This document shows, in pieces, positions 9,043-15,959 of a DNA stretch of 64,000 nt. Numbering within the stretch: position 1 is the first letter of the stretch; each line of letters opens with the position of its first letter. A program made the translations under genes and the position numbers. This DNA is from Kaistella gelatinilytica (GTDB taxonomy: Bacteria; Bacteroidota; Bacteroidia; Flavobacteriales; Weeksellaceae): the NCBI RefSeq assembly GCF_015679325.1, contig NZ_JADPVI010000003.1, positions 124,001 through 188,000 on the forward strand. The letters run 5' to 3'. The notes under the pieces were generated by a model. The model searched no databases. It saw only the letters and a program-made list of their open reading frames with translations, and had not been told where the DNA came from.

Positions 9043-9366
9043 ATGGATTTAAGAGATCAACTCAAAAATATTTTTCCTGACCATGAAGAGCAGGATTTCG
9101 AAATGCCCGTAGAAAAATTTGTTCAGAAAGAACCTCTCATTTGTAAGTTTGAAAAAAAAGGCAGACATGGAAAACCGGTGACTTTAGTTGAAGGTTTCGA
9201 AGGCAATGACGATGAGCTGAAAAAGATCTCAAAAAAAATAAAAACAACTTTGGGAATCGGTGGCTCAGAAAAAGATGGAATTATTATTATTCAAGGTGAC
9301 AACCGCGATAAGATCATGGTGATCTTGAAAGAAATGGGTTATAAGACCAAGAGAGTTGGAGGGTGA
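9043..9366 (+). CDS. SUI1/eIF1-family translation factor (YciH-like)
   Basis: A 107-residue protein with a C-terminal SUI1 domain from about residue 30: the segment KFEKKGRHGKPVTLVEGFEG followed by KKISKKIKTTLGIGGSEKDG and IIIQGDNRDKIMVILKEMGY is the classic SUI1 pattern. In archaea and eukaryotes this fold checks start-codon selection on the small ribosomal subunit; the bacterial YciH homologue affects fidelity of initiation in vitro and stress. The role in flavobacteria, which largely lack Shine-Dalgarno guidance, is inferred. The gene stands alone, followed by a 7-bp tandem repeat and an intergenic hairpin element. Confidence 0.88.
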   Translation: MDLRDQLKNIFPDHEEQDFEMPVEKFVQKEPLICKFEKKGRHGKPVTLVEGFEGNDDELKKISKKIKTTLGIGGSEKDGIIIIQGDNRDKIMVILKEMGYKTKRVGG

Positions 9367-9373
9367 TTTTTGA

Positions 9374-9422
9374 TGAGTAATGAGTAATGAGTAATGAGTA
9401 ATGAGTAATGAGTAATGAGTAA
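9374..9422 (+). repeat. Perfect tandem array of seven 7-bp units (TGAGTAA)
   Basis: Seven exact copies of TGAGTAA occupy 49 bp, beginning a few bases after the stop codon of the SUI1 gene and ending where TGAAAAA breaks the pattern. Each unit contains stop codons, so the array cannot extend the upstream reading frame. Perfect short repeats of this kind usually vary in copy number by slippage. It lies between the SUI1 gene and the hairpin element at 9453. Confidence 0.97.
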
Positions 9423-9452
9423 TGAAAAATACTTTTAATTCTACAAAACCAT

Positions 9453-9530
9453 CTGCAGCCCGACTTGAGTGGATCCCGATGTAAAATCGGGAGGGAACGG
9501 AAGGTCTCGTCTTTAAGGACGAGACCCAAA
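9453..9530 (+). repeat. Two-hairpin intergenic element, copy A
   Basis: The element begins CTGCAGCCCGACTTGAGTGG, has a first hairpin TCCCGAT (9474-9480) / ATCGGGA (9486-9492), a linker GGGAACGGAAGG, and a second perfect 9-bp hairpin GGTCTCGTC (9503-9511) / GACGAGACC (9518-9526), ending CCAAA. Copies B (51981-52084) and C (55698-55790) share the opening CTGC..CCG, the GGGAG-GGAAGG-type linker and the ending CCCAAA, but carry different hairpins. Neither hairpin has a T-run, so it is not an ordinary terminator. It ends 29 nt before the ATG at 9560. Confidence 0.7.
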
Positions 9531-9559
9531 TAAAAATTTAAAAATAAAAAAAATGTACT

Positions 9560-10414
9560 ATGCTTAATAAATTAGCTGCATCAGAATTGGTGCTCAATGA
9601 CGATGGAAGTGTTTATCACTTAAACTTATTGCCAGAAGATATTGCGGGAAAAATTATGTTGGTTGGTGATCCTGACCGTGTACCAAAAGTTTCGAAATAT
9701 TTTGACAAGATTGAAATCAAGAAAAACAAAAGAGAATTTTATACACACACTGGAACTTTGCGCGGTGAAAGAATCACGGTTATGTCAACCGGAATTGGGA
9801 CTGAAAATATCGATATCGTGATGAACGAATTGGATGCTTTGGTGAATATTGATTTGAAAAACAAAGAATTCAAAACCGATCATACGGCTTTGGAACTTTT
9901 CAGAATGGGAACTTGCGGAAGTGTGAATCCTGATGTGGAAGTTGACAATATGTTGGTGACAGAAAACGTGGTTGGTCTTGATGGTTTACTTCATTTTTAC
10001 CAGGATTATGCTTTTGAAAATGAGTTCTCCAGAAACTTTATGGCGAAATTCCCGTACGAGAAAATCAAACCGATGTTGTATTTTTCTGACTGGGCTAAAG
10101 AAATGGGCGAATATTATAAGGACGCAAAATACCACGGAAATACGGCGACTTTTCCAGGTTTCTATGCACCACAAGGACGTCAACTGCGTTTGAAAGCGCT
10201 CGATGATCAGTTTTTGGAAACCTTAAATGATTTAGGCGTAACGAATTTCGAGATGGAAACTTCTGCGATCTACGGACTTTCTAAATTACTGGGCCACAAA
10301 GCGATCACGGTAAATTCGGTTATTGCGAACAGAAGAAGAGGCGAATTTTCTGCGGATCATGCAGCTTCTGAGAGAAATATGATCGAGTGGGTTTTGGATC
10401 GGATTATTAAATAA
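9560..10414 (+). CDS. Nucleoside phosphorylase, uridine phosphorylase-like
   Basis: Phosphorolysis of a nucleoside to free base and (deoxy)ribose-1-phosphate in nucleoside salvage. The 284-residue protein shows the PNP/UDP family signatures: the phosphate-binding region IMLVGDPDRVPKVSKYFD, STGIGTENIDIVMNEL, the FRMGTCGSVNPDVEVD segment, and FEMETSAIYGLSKLLGH near the C terminus, where the Met-Glu pair contacts ribose. It is longer than typical E. coli Udp (about 253). Uridine phosphorylase is the best guess from the overall sequence; purine specificity cannot be excluded. The leader contains the two-hairpin element A, so expression may depend on it. Confidence 0.88.
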   Translation: MLNKLAASELVLNDDGSVYHLNLLPEDIAGKIMLVGDPDRVPKVSKYFDKIEIKKNKREFYTHTGTLRGERITVMSTGIGTENIDIVMNELDALVNIDLKNKEFKTDHTALELFRMGTCGSVNPDVEVDNMLVTENVVGLDGLLHFYQDYAFENEFSRNFMAKFPYEKIKPMLYFSDWAKEMGEYYKDAKYHGNTATFPGFYAPQGRQLRLKALDDQFLETLNDLGVTNFEMETSAIYGLSKLLGHKAITVNSVIANRRRGEFSADHAASERNMIEWVLDRIIK

Positions 10415-10419
10415 GAGTA

Positions 10420-10584
10420 ATGAATGATTTTAAACTCTTCATCTGATTTTTAGCTTTAGTAATAACTGTATTTTTATTCTACTTCGATAAAAAAGGAGAA
10501 TTATCAATTTTTTTTCAAGGTATGTTCTTCGGAGTAGGAATTATTTTCCTGGTTCGATATTTTAACGAAAAATATAAAAAATAA
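10420..10584 (+). pseudogene. Small membrane protein gene interrupted by an in-frame TGA
   Basis: From ATG at 10420 the frame reads eight codons (MNDFKLFI), then TGA at 10444-10446, and then continues open for 45 more codons to TAA at 10582-10584. The continuation contains a hydrophobic segment (FLALVITVFLFYF), a short DKKGEL turn, a second hydrophobic stretch (GMFFGVGIIFLV) and a basic tail, that is, a two-helix membrane protein. A TGG-to-TGA change at codon 9 would explain it. It starts 5 nt after the phosphorylase stop and is followed by a terminator. No function is recognised; it might instead start internally at the ATG of GMFFG. Confidence 0.5.
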
Positions 10585-10590
10585 ATAATT

Positions 10591-10620
10591 AAGAACCGGC
10601 TTTTAGTCGGTTTTCTTATT
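10591..10620. terminator. Intrinsic terminator between the small broken gene and tag
   Basis: AAGAACCG (10591-10598) pairs with CGGTTTTCTT (10608-10617) with a small bulge, followed by T-rich sequence. It can serve the plus-strand phosphorylase transcript; tag ends at 10616 on the minus strand, within the stem. Confidence 0.6.
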
Positions 10621-11170
10621 TAAAAATACAATCTACCAAATGATCATTTACCATTCCCGTTGCTTGCATGTGTGCATAAACAACGGTAGAACCGAGAAAC
10701 TTAAATCCTCTTTTCTTTAAGTCTTTTGACAGAGCGTCTGAAATTTCTGTGGTTGCAGGAACTTCTTTTAAGGTTTTTGGATGATTTACAATTATTTTTC
10801 CAGCGACGAAACTCCAGATATATATTGAGAAGGTGCCGAATTCTTTTTGAACTTCCTGAAATCTTTGAGCATTATTAATGGTTGCTAAAATCTTTAATCT
10901 GTTTCTTATAATTCCAGCATTACTCATTAACTCTTCTACTTTATCTTCAGAATAATTTGCAATTTTTTTATAATTAAAGTTATCAAAAGCTTCTTTGAAA
11001 TTTTCTCTTTTCTTTAAAATCGTATGCCACGAAAGTCCGGCCTGAAAACTTTCTAAGACGAGAAATTCGAAAAATGTTTCATCATCGTAAACTGCTTTTC
11101 CCCATTCTTCATCATGATATTTTCTGTATAGATCGTCTTTCTCAGACCAACCGCACCTCACTATATCCAT
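10616..11170 (-). CDS. tag: DNA-3-methyladenine glycosylase I
   Basis: Base-excision repair enzyme that removes 3-methyladenine from alkylated DNA. The 184 residues match the Tag family (about 187 in E. coli). The zinc ligands are visible: Cys6 and His19 at the N terminus (RCGWSEKDDLYRKYHDEEWG) and the His-x3-Cys pair near the C terminus (NDHLVDC). The family motif YHDEEWG is present, as is FQAGLSWHTILKKRENF, which contains the base-pocket residues. The gene is monocistronic and its 3' end runs into the terminator hairpin. Confidence 0.96.
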   Translation of the reverse strand: MDIVRCGWSEKDDLYRKYHDEEWGKAVYDDETFFEFLVLESFQAGLSWHTILKKRENFKEAFDNFNYKKIANYSEDKVEELMSNAGIIRNRLKILATINNAQRFQEVQKEFGTFSIYIWSFVAGKIIVNHPKTLKEVPATTEISDALSKDLKKRGFKFLGSTVVYAHMQATGMVNDHLVDCIFK

Positions 11171-11287
11171 TTATTCAACTTTAGCTCAAAAATAAAAAGA
11201 TAATTATGAATTCTGTTCCTTAGTTCATCAATACTTGAGAATTTTAAGAAAAAATTATTAAATGTTTAACATAATATTGGCTTATAT

Positions 11288-11303
11288 GGGAATGGAACTT
11301 GCA
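11288..11303 (+). promoter_or_regulatory. Possible weak sigma-54-type promoter
   Basis: GGGAAT (11288-11293) and TTGCA (11299-11303) have the invariant spacing of a -24/-12 promoter, with 10 nt between GG and GC. The -12 part is perfect, but the -24 part is a poor match to TGGCAC. It is 63 nt before the small protein at 11366. It is reported because two better matches precede similar small genes at 17819 and 58055. Confidence 0.3.
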
Positions 11304-11365
11304 ACTCAATAGTATATCAAATTATTTTTTTCAATCATAAAATATTAACATTAAACATTATTATC

Positions 11366-11632
11366 ATGGACAGACAAGATTACAACAAAGCAGATGACGC
11401 GGTAGAAAAAGCAAAATGGACCGTAAACGATTATGCTGACAGAGCACAAGATTATATCCGCGAACAAAAAGAAAAAAATACAGAGCCAACTCACGAAGGC
11501 TGGATGGAAAGAGCAAAGGAAAATGTTTCTGATGCTTGGGAATCCACAAAAGATGCTGTTTCTAACGTTTGGGAAAAAACCAAAGATGCATCTGTAGATG
11601 CGCAGGCAGAAATTAAAAAAGCGACAAACTAA
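11366..11632 (+). CDS. Small hydrophilic, helical stress-like protein
   Basis: An 88-residue, highly charged, cysteine-free protein without signal peptide or membrane segment. It is built from amphipathic 11-residue-like repeats with Trp and Ala at regular positions (AKWTVNDYADRAQDYIRE, AKENVSDAWESTKDAVSNVWEKTKDA), resembling LEA or CsbD/YtxH-type stress proteins. Such proteins stabilise membranes or proteins in stress; that function is an inference from composition. It has its own strong terminator and a possible sigma-54-type promoter. No specific family can be assigned with certainty. Confidence 0.7.
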   Translation: MDRQDYNKADDAVEKAKWTVNDYADRAQDYIREQKEKNTEPTHEGWMERAKENVSDAWESTKDAVSNVWEKTKDASVDAQAEIKKATN

Positions 11633-11652
11633 ACTCGTTTTTACATAAAATT

Positions 11653-11682
11653 AAGAACCGTATTGACTACGGTTCTTTTTTT
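11653..11682 (+). terminator. Intrinsic terminator
   Basis: A perfect 10-bp stem, AAGAACCGTA (11653-11662) with TACGGTTCTT (11668-11677), has a 5-nt loop and a following run of T. It ends the transcript of the small stress-like gene. Confidence 0.9.
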
Positions 11683-11706
11683 ATGCATTTAACAGTAAAA
11701 ATTTTT

Positions 11707-11714
11707 TAAATTTG
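11707..11714 (+). promoter_or_regulatory. -7 promoter box of fabI
   Basis: TAAATTTG matches TAnnTTTG and lies 15 nt before the ATG at 11730. No TTG is seen at ideal -33 spacing. Confidence 0.4.
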
Positions 11715-11729
11715 TCTAAAATTAAGAAT

Positions 11730-12542
11730 ATGTCATACGGATTACTAAAAGGTAAGAAAGGAATTATTTTTGGAGCTTTAAACGATCAGTCTATCGCCTG
11801 GAAAGTTGCGGAGAGATGTCATGAAGAAGGCGCAGAATTTATCCTTTCGAACGCACCAATCGCAATGAGAATGGGAGAAATTGATGAACTGGCTAAAAAA
11901 ACAGGTTCTGATGTTGTCGCTGCAGATGCAACATCGATGGAGGATTTGGAAAAACTTTTTGCCCATGCTGAGCAAAAATATGGCAAAATCGATTTTATCA
12001 TGCATTCAATTGGGATGTCCGTAAACATCAGAAAAGGAAAAACGTATACCGATCTTAACTATGATTTTTTAGAGAAAGGTTGGGATGTTTCTTCTGTATC
12101 TTTTCATAAAGTCATGAAAACTGCCTGGGATAAAAATATTATGAACGAATGGGGATCTATTTTAGCTTTAACTTATATCGCTGCTCAAAGAACCTTCCCG
12201 AATTATGGCGATATGGCAGATAACAAATCCTATCTGGAAAGCATCGCAAGAAGTTTTGGATATTATTGGGGCGACCGAAAAGTTCGTGTAAATACTATTT
12301 CTCAATCTCCCGTGATGACAAAAGCAGGTGCAGGTGTGAAAGGAATTAGCGGATTTTTTAACTTCGCAGACAGCATGTCTCCGCTTGGAAATGCCGATGC
12401 TCTTGATTGTGCAAACTATTGCGTGAGTCTTTTCTCAGACCTTACGCGAAAAGTAACCATGCAAAATCTTTTCCATGATGGTGGATTCAGTAAAACCGGA
12501 GTTTCCCAGAAAATTGTAGATAAATTTGAAGATTTGCAATAA
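11730..12542 (+). CDS. fabI: Enoyl-[acyl-carrier-protein] reductase (NADH)
   Basis: FabI reduces the enoyl-ACP double bond in the last step of fatty-acid elongation. The ATG at 11730 is chosen because the protein then starts MSYGLLKGKKGIIFGALND, the usual start with the FabI nucleotide-binding loop; a TTG six codons upstream is not needed. At 270 residues it has normal length. The catalytic Tyr-x6-Lys pattern is visible in YGDMADNK, and the cofactor segment VRVNTISQSPVMTKAGAG follows. It is the target of triclosan-type inhibitors; sensitivity cannot be judged here. It is monocistronic with a strong terminator. Confidence 0.94.
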   Translation: MSYGLLKGKKGIIFGALNDQSIAWKVAERCHEEGAEFILSNAPIAMRMGEIDELAKKTGSDVVAADATSMEDLEKLFAHAEQKYGKIDFIMHSIGMSVNIRKGKTYTDLNYDFLEKGWDVSSVSFHKVMKTAWDKNIMNEWGSILALTYIAAQRTFPNYGDMADNKSYLESIARSFGYYWGDRKVRVNTISQSPVMTKAGAGVKGISGFFNFADSMSPLGNADALDCANYCVSLFSDLTRKVTMQNLFHDGGFSKTGVSQKIVDKFEDLQ

Positions 12543-12565
12543 ACAGATCTTTAATTAAAATATGA

Positions 12566-12600
12566 ATTCCGTCTCGCTGAACTGAGACGGAATTTTTTTA
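12566..12600. terminator. Strong intrinsic terminator after fabI
   Basis: A perfect 11-bp stem, AATTCCGTCTC (12566-12576) with GAGACGGAATT (12585-12595), is followed by a T-run. The run overlaps the 3' end of the minus-strand M28 gene remnant, so the hairpin may serve both directions. Confidence 0.9.
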
Positions 12601-13940
12601 TCTTGATACTTTGGGAATAACCGGCAAACTTTCGTTTCCAGAAGCAGAAATACTTTGTACCGCAAACAGGAAATTATCTTTCGACAAAGGAACATTATAA
12701 GAAGTCTCTGTCGTAAAGATCTTTTTAGTCCAGACCGAACTGTCGGTTTCACGGATCAAAATATAATATCCTTTTACTTTTCCGGAGGCGGGTTTTTCCC
12801 AACTTAATTTGGTAGAGTTTGACAACTCTTTTACATCCATCAAAACATTTCCCGGTTGTGGAGTTGCTTTCGCTAAGTTGGCTAAAACGGCAACGTTTAC
12901 GGCGGTATTCGTTTTTAAATAATCAAAATCCATGAACTCCATCAAATCGCCATATTTTTTATTATTTTCTGTTCTGAGATCCTGATGCTGATGATCGTAA
13001 TTTTCATAATAATCAGTTAATCGTACCGCCGTAAATCCACTGTTAACGAAAGGCGTATGATCTCCACCACGAAGAAAGCGGTCGTTTCTATAGATCAATT
13101 TGATGTCAATTTTTTTCACATACCTTTCCCCGATCTCCTTTACATATCTTGCTAACTGTCTTGCTTTCCCATCATTTTCAAGACCGAAATTCCGGATTCC
13201 TGCAGCTGATTTTTCTGTTTCAAAAGCAGGAAGGCCTTCACTGAAAACCCTTAATTTGGAGTTCCATCATTCTTCGGTGTATCGAAACTGTTGTTGCCGA
13301 TCATATCATTATTTAGGACAGCTTCAACTTGCCAATTCTCTGCCTTTGCTTTATCTGAAAGCATCTTCGCTCCAAATAAACCCTGCTCTTCACCGCTTAC
13401 TGCAACAAAAAGAATATTCATGGGAAATTTTGATCTGCTTAAAACTCTGGCACTTTCGATAACGGCAGCAACTCCGCTTCCATCGTCGTTCGCTCCCGGT
13501 GCATCATCGGTGGAATTTAGGATATCTGAAACTCTGGAATCAAGGTGGCCGGAAACAATAATGATTCTTTGATCTGTTGGATCAGTTCCTTTTAAAAGAG
13601 CAATTGCATTCCCAAGGTTCGTGACTTTATTGATCCTTTTTCCGTCAGGTTGCAGATCTTCATTTTGAAGATAAACTTCCATTCTTCCCTCGGAATTTTT
13701 CGCAAAGTTTCTAAACTTGGACAAAACCCAATTTCTCGCAGCGCCGATTCCTTTCTCTTTATCCGTTGTCGAACTCATGGTGTGCCGGGTTCCTAAACTG
13801 ACAAGCTTTTCGATATTCGCTTTGAGGGAATCCTTACTTACATTTTTTACATATCCGGCAATTTCAGGATCTTTTTCCTGTTTTTGTGCGTTGATCACTA
13901 TGGAAAGCAAAATGCTCAAAAAGAAAACTGCTTTTTTCAT
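12598..13940 (-). pseudogene. M28-family metallopeptidase with C-terminal fibronectin-III-like domain, frameshifted
   Basis: Read from 13940, the protein has a signal peptide, then M28 zinc-peptidase motifs: GHLDS, APGANDDGSG, SGEEQGLFGA and NNDMIGN. It hits TAA at 13251 just after NDGTPN. The family continues in another frame (LRVFSEGLPAFETEKSA from about 13249 down), including the last zinc-ligand region GGDHTPFVNSGFTAVRL and a fibronectin-III-like tail ending at 12598. Restoring 7 bp (a second copy of CCAAATT) or 1 bp at the break would rebuild about 448-450 residues. The second part could only start at the GTG at 13119 and lacks most of the active site. The 5' end overlaps the aldolase stop (ATGA). 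A sequencing error is a possible alternative. Confidence 0.85.
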
Positions 13941-14968
13941 TTCAAATTTTTAATTTCAATGATGAATTTCTCAACAATTTCATCGCTCGTCGCCCAGGAT
14001 GTTATCAAACGAACGGCAGATTTCTCTTCGTCAATTTTTTTCCAGACATAGAAATCGAAATTCGTGGAAAGTTTTTCAATCTGTGAATTGCTTAAAATTG
14101 GAAAGATCTGATTCGTAAAGGTTTCACTAAGAAAATCACAACCAATTTCCTGGAAAGCTTTCTTTATTTTCATGGCTTGCTGATTCGCATGTTTTGCCAA
14201 GTCAAAATAGAGATCATCTTTTAACAACTCTTCAAACTGAATTCCCAGCAAACGGCCTTTTGCGAGCATCGCACCTTTCTGTTTCAGATGAAAGCCAAAT
14301 TCCTGCTGCAAATTTTCATTATTAATGATAATTGCTTCACCGATCAAAGCTCCGTTTTTAGTTCCACCTAAATAAAAAGCGTCGCTATATTTCCCAAAAT
14401 CCTCTAAAGATAAATCATTCGTTTCCGCAGTTAAAGCGTGTCCTAAACGTGCACCATCAACGAATAAATAAAGGCTTTTTTCCTGACAGAATTGATAAAG
14501 ATCAATCAATTCTTTTTTAGAATAAATGGTTCCTACTTCCGTAGAATTTGAAATATAAACCAATTTCTGTTTAACCTGATGTGGTTTATTTTGATGAAGA
14601 TCAATAATTTTCTGCACCTCTTCCGGCCGAATTTTTCCATCTGAAGTTTCTATCGCATGAACCTTATGTCCGGTTGCTTCAATTGCACCACTTTCGTTGG
14701 TTAAAATATGTCCTGTAGCTGCTGAAACAACACTCTCATGCGGTCTCAAAAATGCTGAAATGGCAATTAGATTTGCCTGTGTTCCACCTGAAACAAAATG
14801 CACTTTCGCTTGAGGATTTTTGATCTTTTTCCGGATCAAATTTTCAGCATTAAGGCAGTAATCATCGAGTTCGTAACCGTTTTGCTGCACGAAGTTGGTA
14901 GCAGAAAGTGCTTCTAAAATTCTTGGATGGCAACCTTCTGAATAATCATTTTTAAAGGAAAATTTCAT
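13937..14968 (-). CDS. Low-specificity L-threonine aldolase (PLP, beta-eliminating lyase family)
   Basis: Fold-type I PLP enzyme of 343 residues, predicted to cleave L-threonine or allo-threonine into glycine and acetaldehyde. The N terminus KNDYSEGCHPRILEAL is typical, as are HFVSGGTQANLIAIS, the cofactor aspartate in LFVDGARLGHAL, and the PLP-binding lysine in FYLGGTKNGALIGEA. It has normal family length. Its stop codon overlaps the ATG of the downstream M28 gene by ATGA, so the two were translated together. Related lyases of the same family with other substrates exist, so exact substrate is moderately certain. Confidence 0.87.
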   Translation of the reverse strand: MKFSFKNDYSEGCHPRILEALSATNFVQQNGYELDDYCLNAENLIRKKIKNPQAKVHFVSGGTQANLIAISAFLRPHESVVSAATGHILTNESGAIEATGHKVHAIETSDGKIRPEEVQKIIDLHQNKPHQVKQKLVYISNSTEVGTIYSKKELIDLYQFCQEKSLYLFVDGARLGHALTAETNDLSLEDFGKYSDAFYLGGTKNGALIGEAIIINNENLQQEFGFHLKQKGAMLAKGRLLGIQFEELLKDDLYFDLAKHANQQAMKIKKAFQEIGCDFLSETFTNQIFPILSNSQIEKLSTNFDFYVWKKIDEEKSAVRLITSWATSDEIVEKFIIEIKNLK

Positions 14969-15147
14969 ACCATAAAAATAAACAAAATACGTGAAAACAC
15001 GGTGTGAAATACCGTAAATAAACCCGCTATTTTAATCAATAAAAGCAGCACCTTTGAATCAGGAAATCAGCACAAAAAAAATTTAGTATTATTTTTCTTA
15101 TGTTCTGATGCCGTTAAATTTTTCATAAGAATTTCTTCTCGTTAAAC

Positions 15148-15178
15148 TGAAACTCATCTTTATGGTGAGTTTTCTTTG
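15148..15178 (+). other. Orphan terminator-like hairpin upstream of the DtxR gene
   Basis: AAACTCAT pairs with GTGAGTTT (one wobble) around a short loop and is followed by TTTTCTTTG. It points in the plus direction, but no gene precedes it on that strand, since the interval 14969-15147 has no convincing open frame. It could end a small RNA or act as an attenuator of the DtxR gene; equally, it may overlap the promoter by chance. Confidence 0.3.
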
Positions 15179-15190
15179 TCTAATATTATT

Positions 15191-15218
15191 GTTAGATTTG
15201 CACTACTGTTAATCTAAC
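15191..15218 (+). promoter_or_regulatory. Promoter and inverted-repeat operator of the DtxR-family gene
   Basis: A perfect inverted repeat, GTTAGATT (15191-15198) and AATCTAAC (15211-15218) with a 12-nt spacer, lies just before the ATG at 15223. The left arm overlaps TAGATTTG (15193-15200), a perfect -7 box, so a bound dimer would cover the promoter and transcript start. This is a likely autoregulatory metal-responsive operator. Confidence 0.6.
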
Positions 15219-15222
15219 TACT

Positions 15223-15873
15223 ATGATTTCCCTTACTGAAGAAAATTACCTGAAAGCTATTTTCCATCTAATTAATGATAATAATACCGTTACCATCAAT
15301 GAACTGAGTAAATTTCTCAATGTAAAAATGCCGAGCGTTAACAATATGATGAAGAAGTTTGCGGACAAAAAATGGGTTATCTACGAAAGCTACAAACCTT
15401 TAAGAGTAACAGATTCGGGGAAAATGCAAGCTGCCTTGGTCGTGAGAAAACACCGCTTAACTGAAATGTTTCTCGTAGAAAAAATGAATTTCGGGTGGGA
15501 AAATGTACATGAGATCGCGGAACAGGTAGAACACATCCAATCTGATGTTTTTTTTGACAAGATGGATGAACTTTTGAATCATCCAAAATTTGATCCTCAC
15601 GGAGAACCAATTCCGGATAAAGACGGAAACATTATTGCACAACATTTAAAGAAACTTAGCAGTTGCAAAGAAGGGAACAATGTTGTCTTCACCGCAGTTA
15701 CGATCACTGATGATGACTTTCTAAGTTATTTAAATGCTAAAAACCTGGAACTGGGAACGAATATTGAAATACTAGAAATCGAAAAATACGACGGATCGAT
15801 GAAGGTAAAAATTGAGGACAAAACTGTCATTTTAAGTAAACTCGTGAGCGAAAAAATATTGGTGAAAGAATAG
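15223..15873 (+). CDS. DtxR/MntR-family metal-dependent transcriptional regulator
   Basis: A 216-residue regulator. The N-terminal winged helix-turn-helix (ENYLKAIFHLI to MPSVNNMMKKFADKKWVIYE, residues 5-50) is followed by a helical dimerisation and metal-binding domain rich in His and Glu (residues 70-140, including VRKHRLTEMFL and HEIAEQVEHIQSD), and a C-terminal FeoA/SH3-like domain. This order is that of DtxR/IdeR/MntR proteins that repress uptake genes when iron or manganese is sufficient. Whether iron or manganese is sensed cannot be decided. A palindrome in its own promoter suggests autoregulation. No metal transporter is adjacent, so targets are elsewhere. Confidence 0.9.
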   Translation: MISLTEENYLKAIFHLINDNNTVTINELSKFLNVKMPSVNNMMKKFADKKWVIYESYKPLRVTDSGKMQAALVVRKHRLTEMFLVEKMNFGWENVHEIAEQVEHIQSDVFFDKMDELLNHPKFDPHGEPIPDKDGNIIAQHLKKLSSCKEGNNVVFTAVTITDDDFLSYLNAKNLELGTNIEILEIEKYDGSMKVKIEDKTVILSKLVSEKILVKE

Positions 15874-15893
15874 ATTTTAGAGATCAAGTGTTT

Positions 15894-15924
15894 TTGGAAC
15901 ATTGCCCGAATTCCCTTAACTTTG
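15894..15924 (+). promoter_or_regulatory. Flavobacterial promoter of pruA
   Basis: TTG (15894-15896) and TAACTTTG (15917-15924) are separated by 20 nt, an ideal TTG/TAnnTTTG promoter. The ATG used for pruA is 35 nt downstream. Confidence 0.65.
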
Positions 15925-15959
15925 TAACATTCACAATAAATTTAATAAAAAATAAAAAT

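Noticed and set aside
9374-9422. Coding repeat on the minus strand
   Set aside because: The reverse frame reads a repeated ITHYSLL pattern, but this is only the translation of the tandem DNA repeat; no start or context supports a gene.
9503-9526. Terminator hairpin at the end of element A
   Set aside because: The 9-bp stem is perfect, but no T-run follows, and corresponding stems in copies B and C are also followed by CCCAAA.
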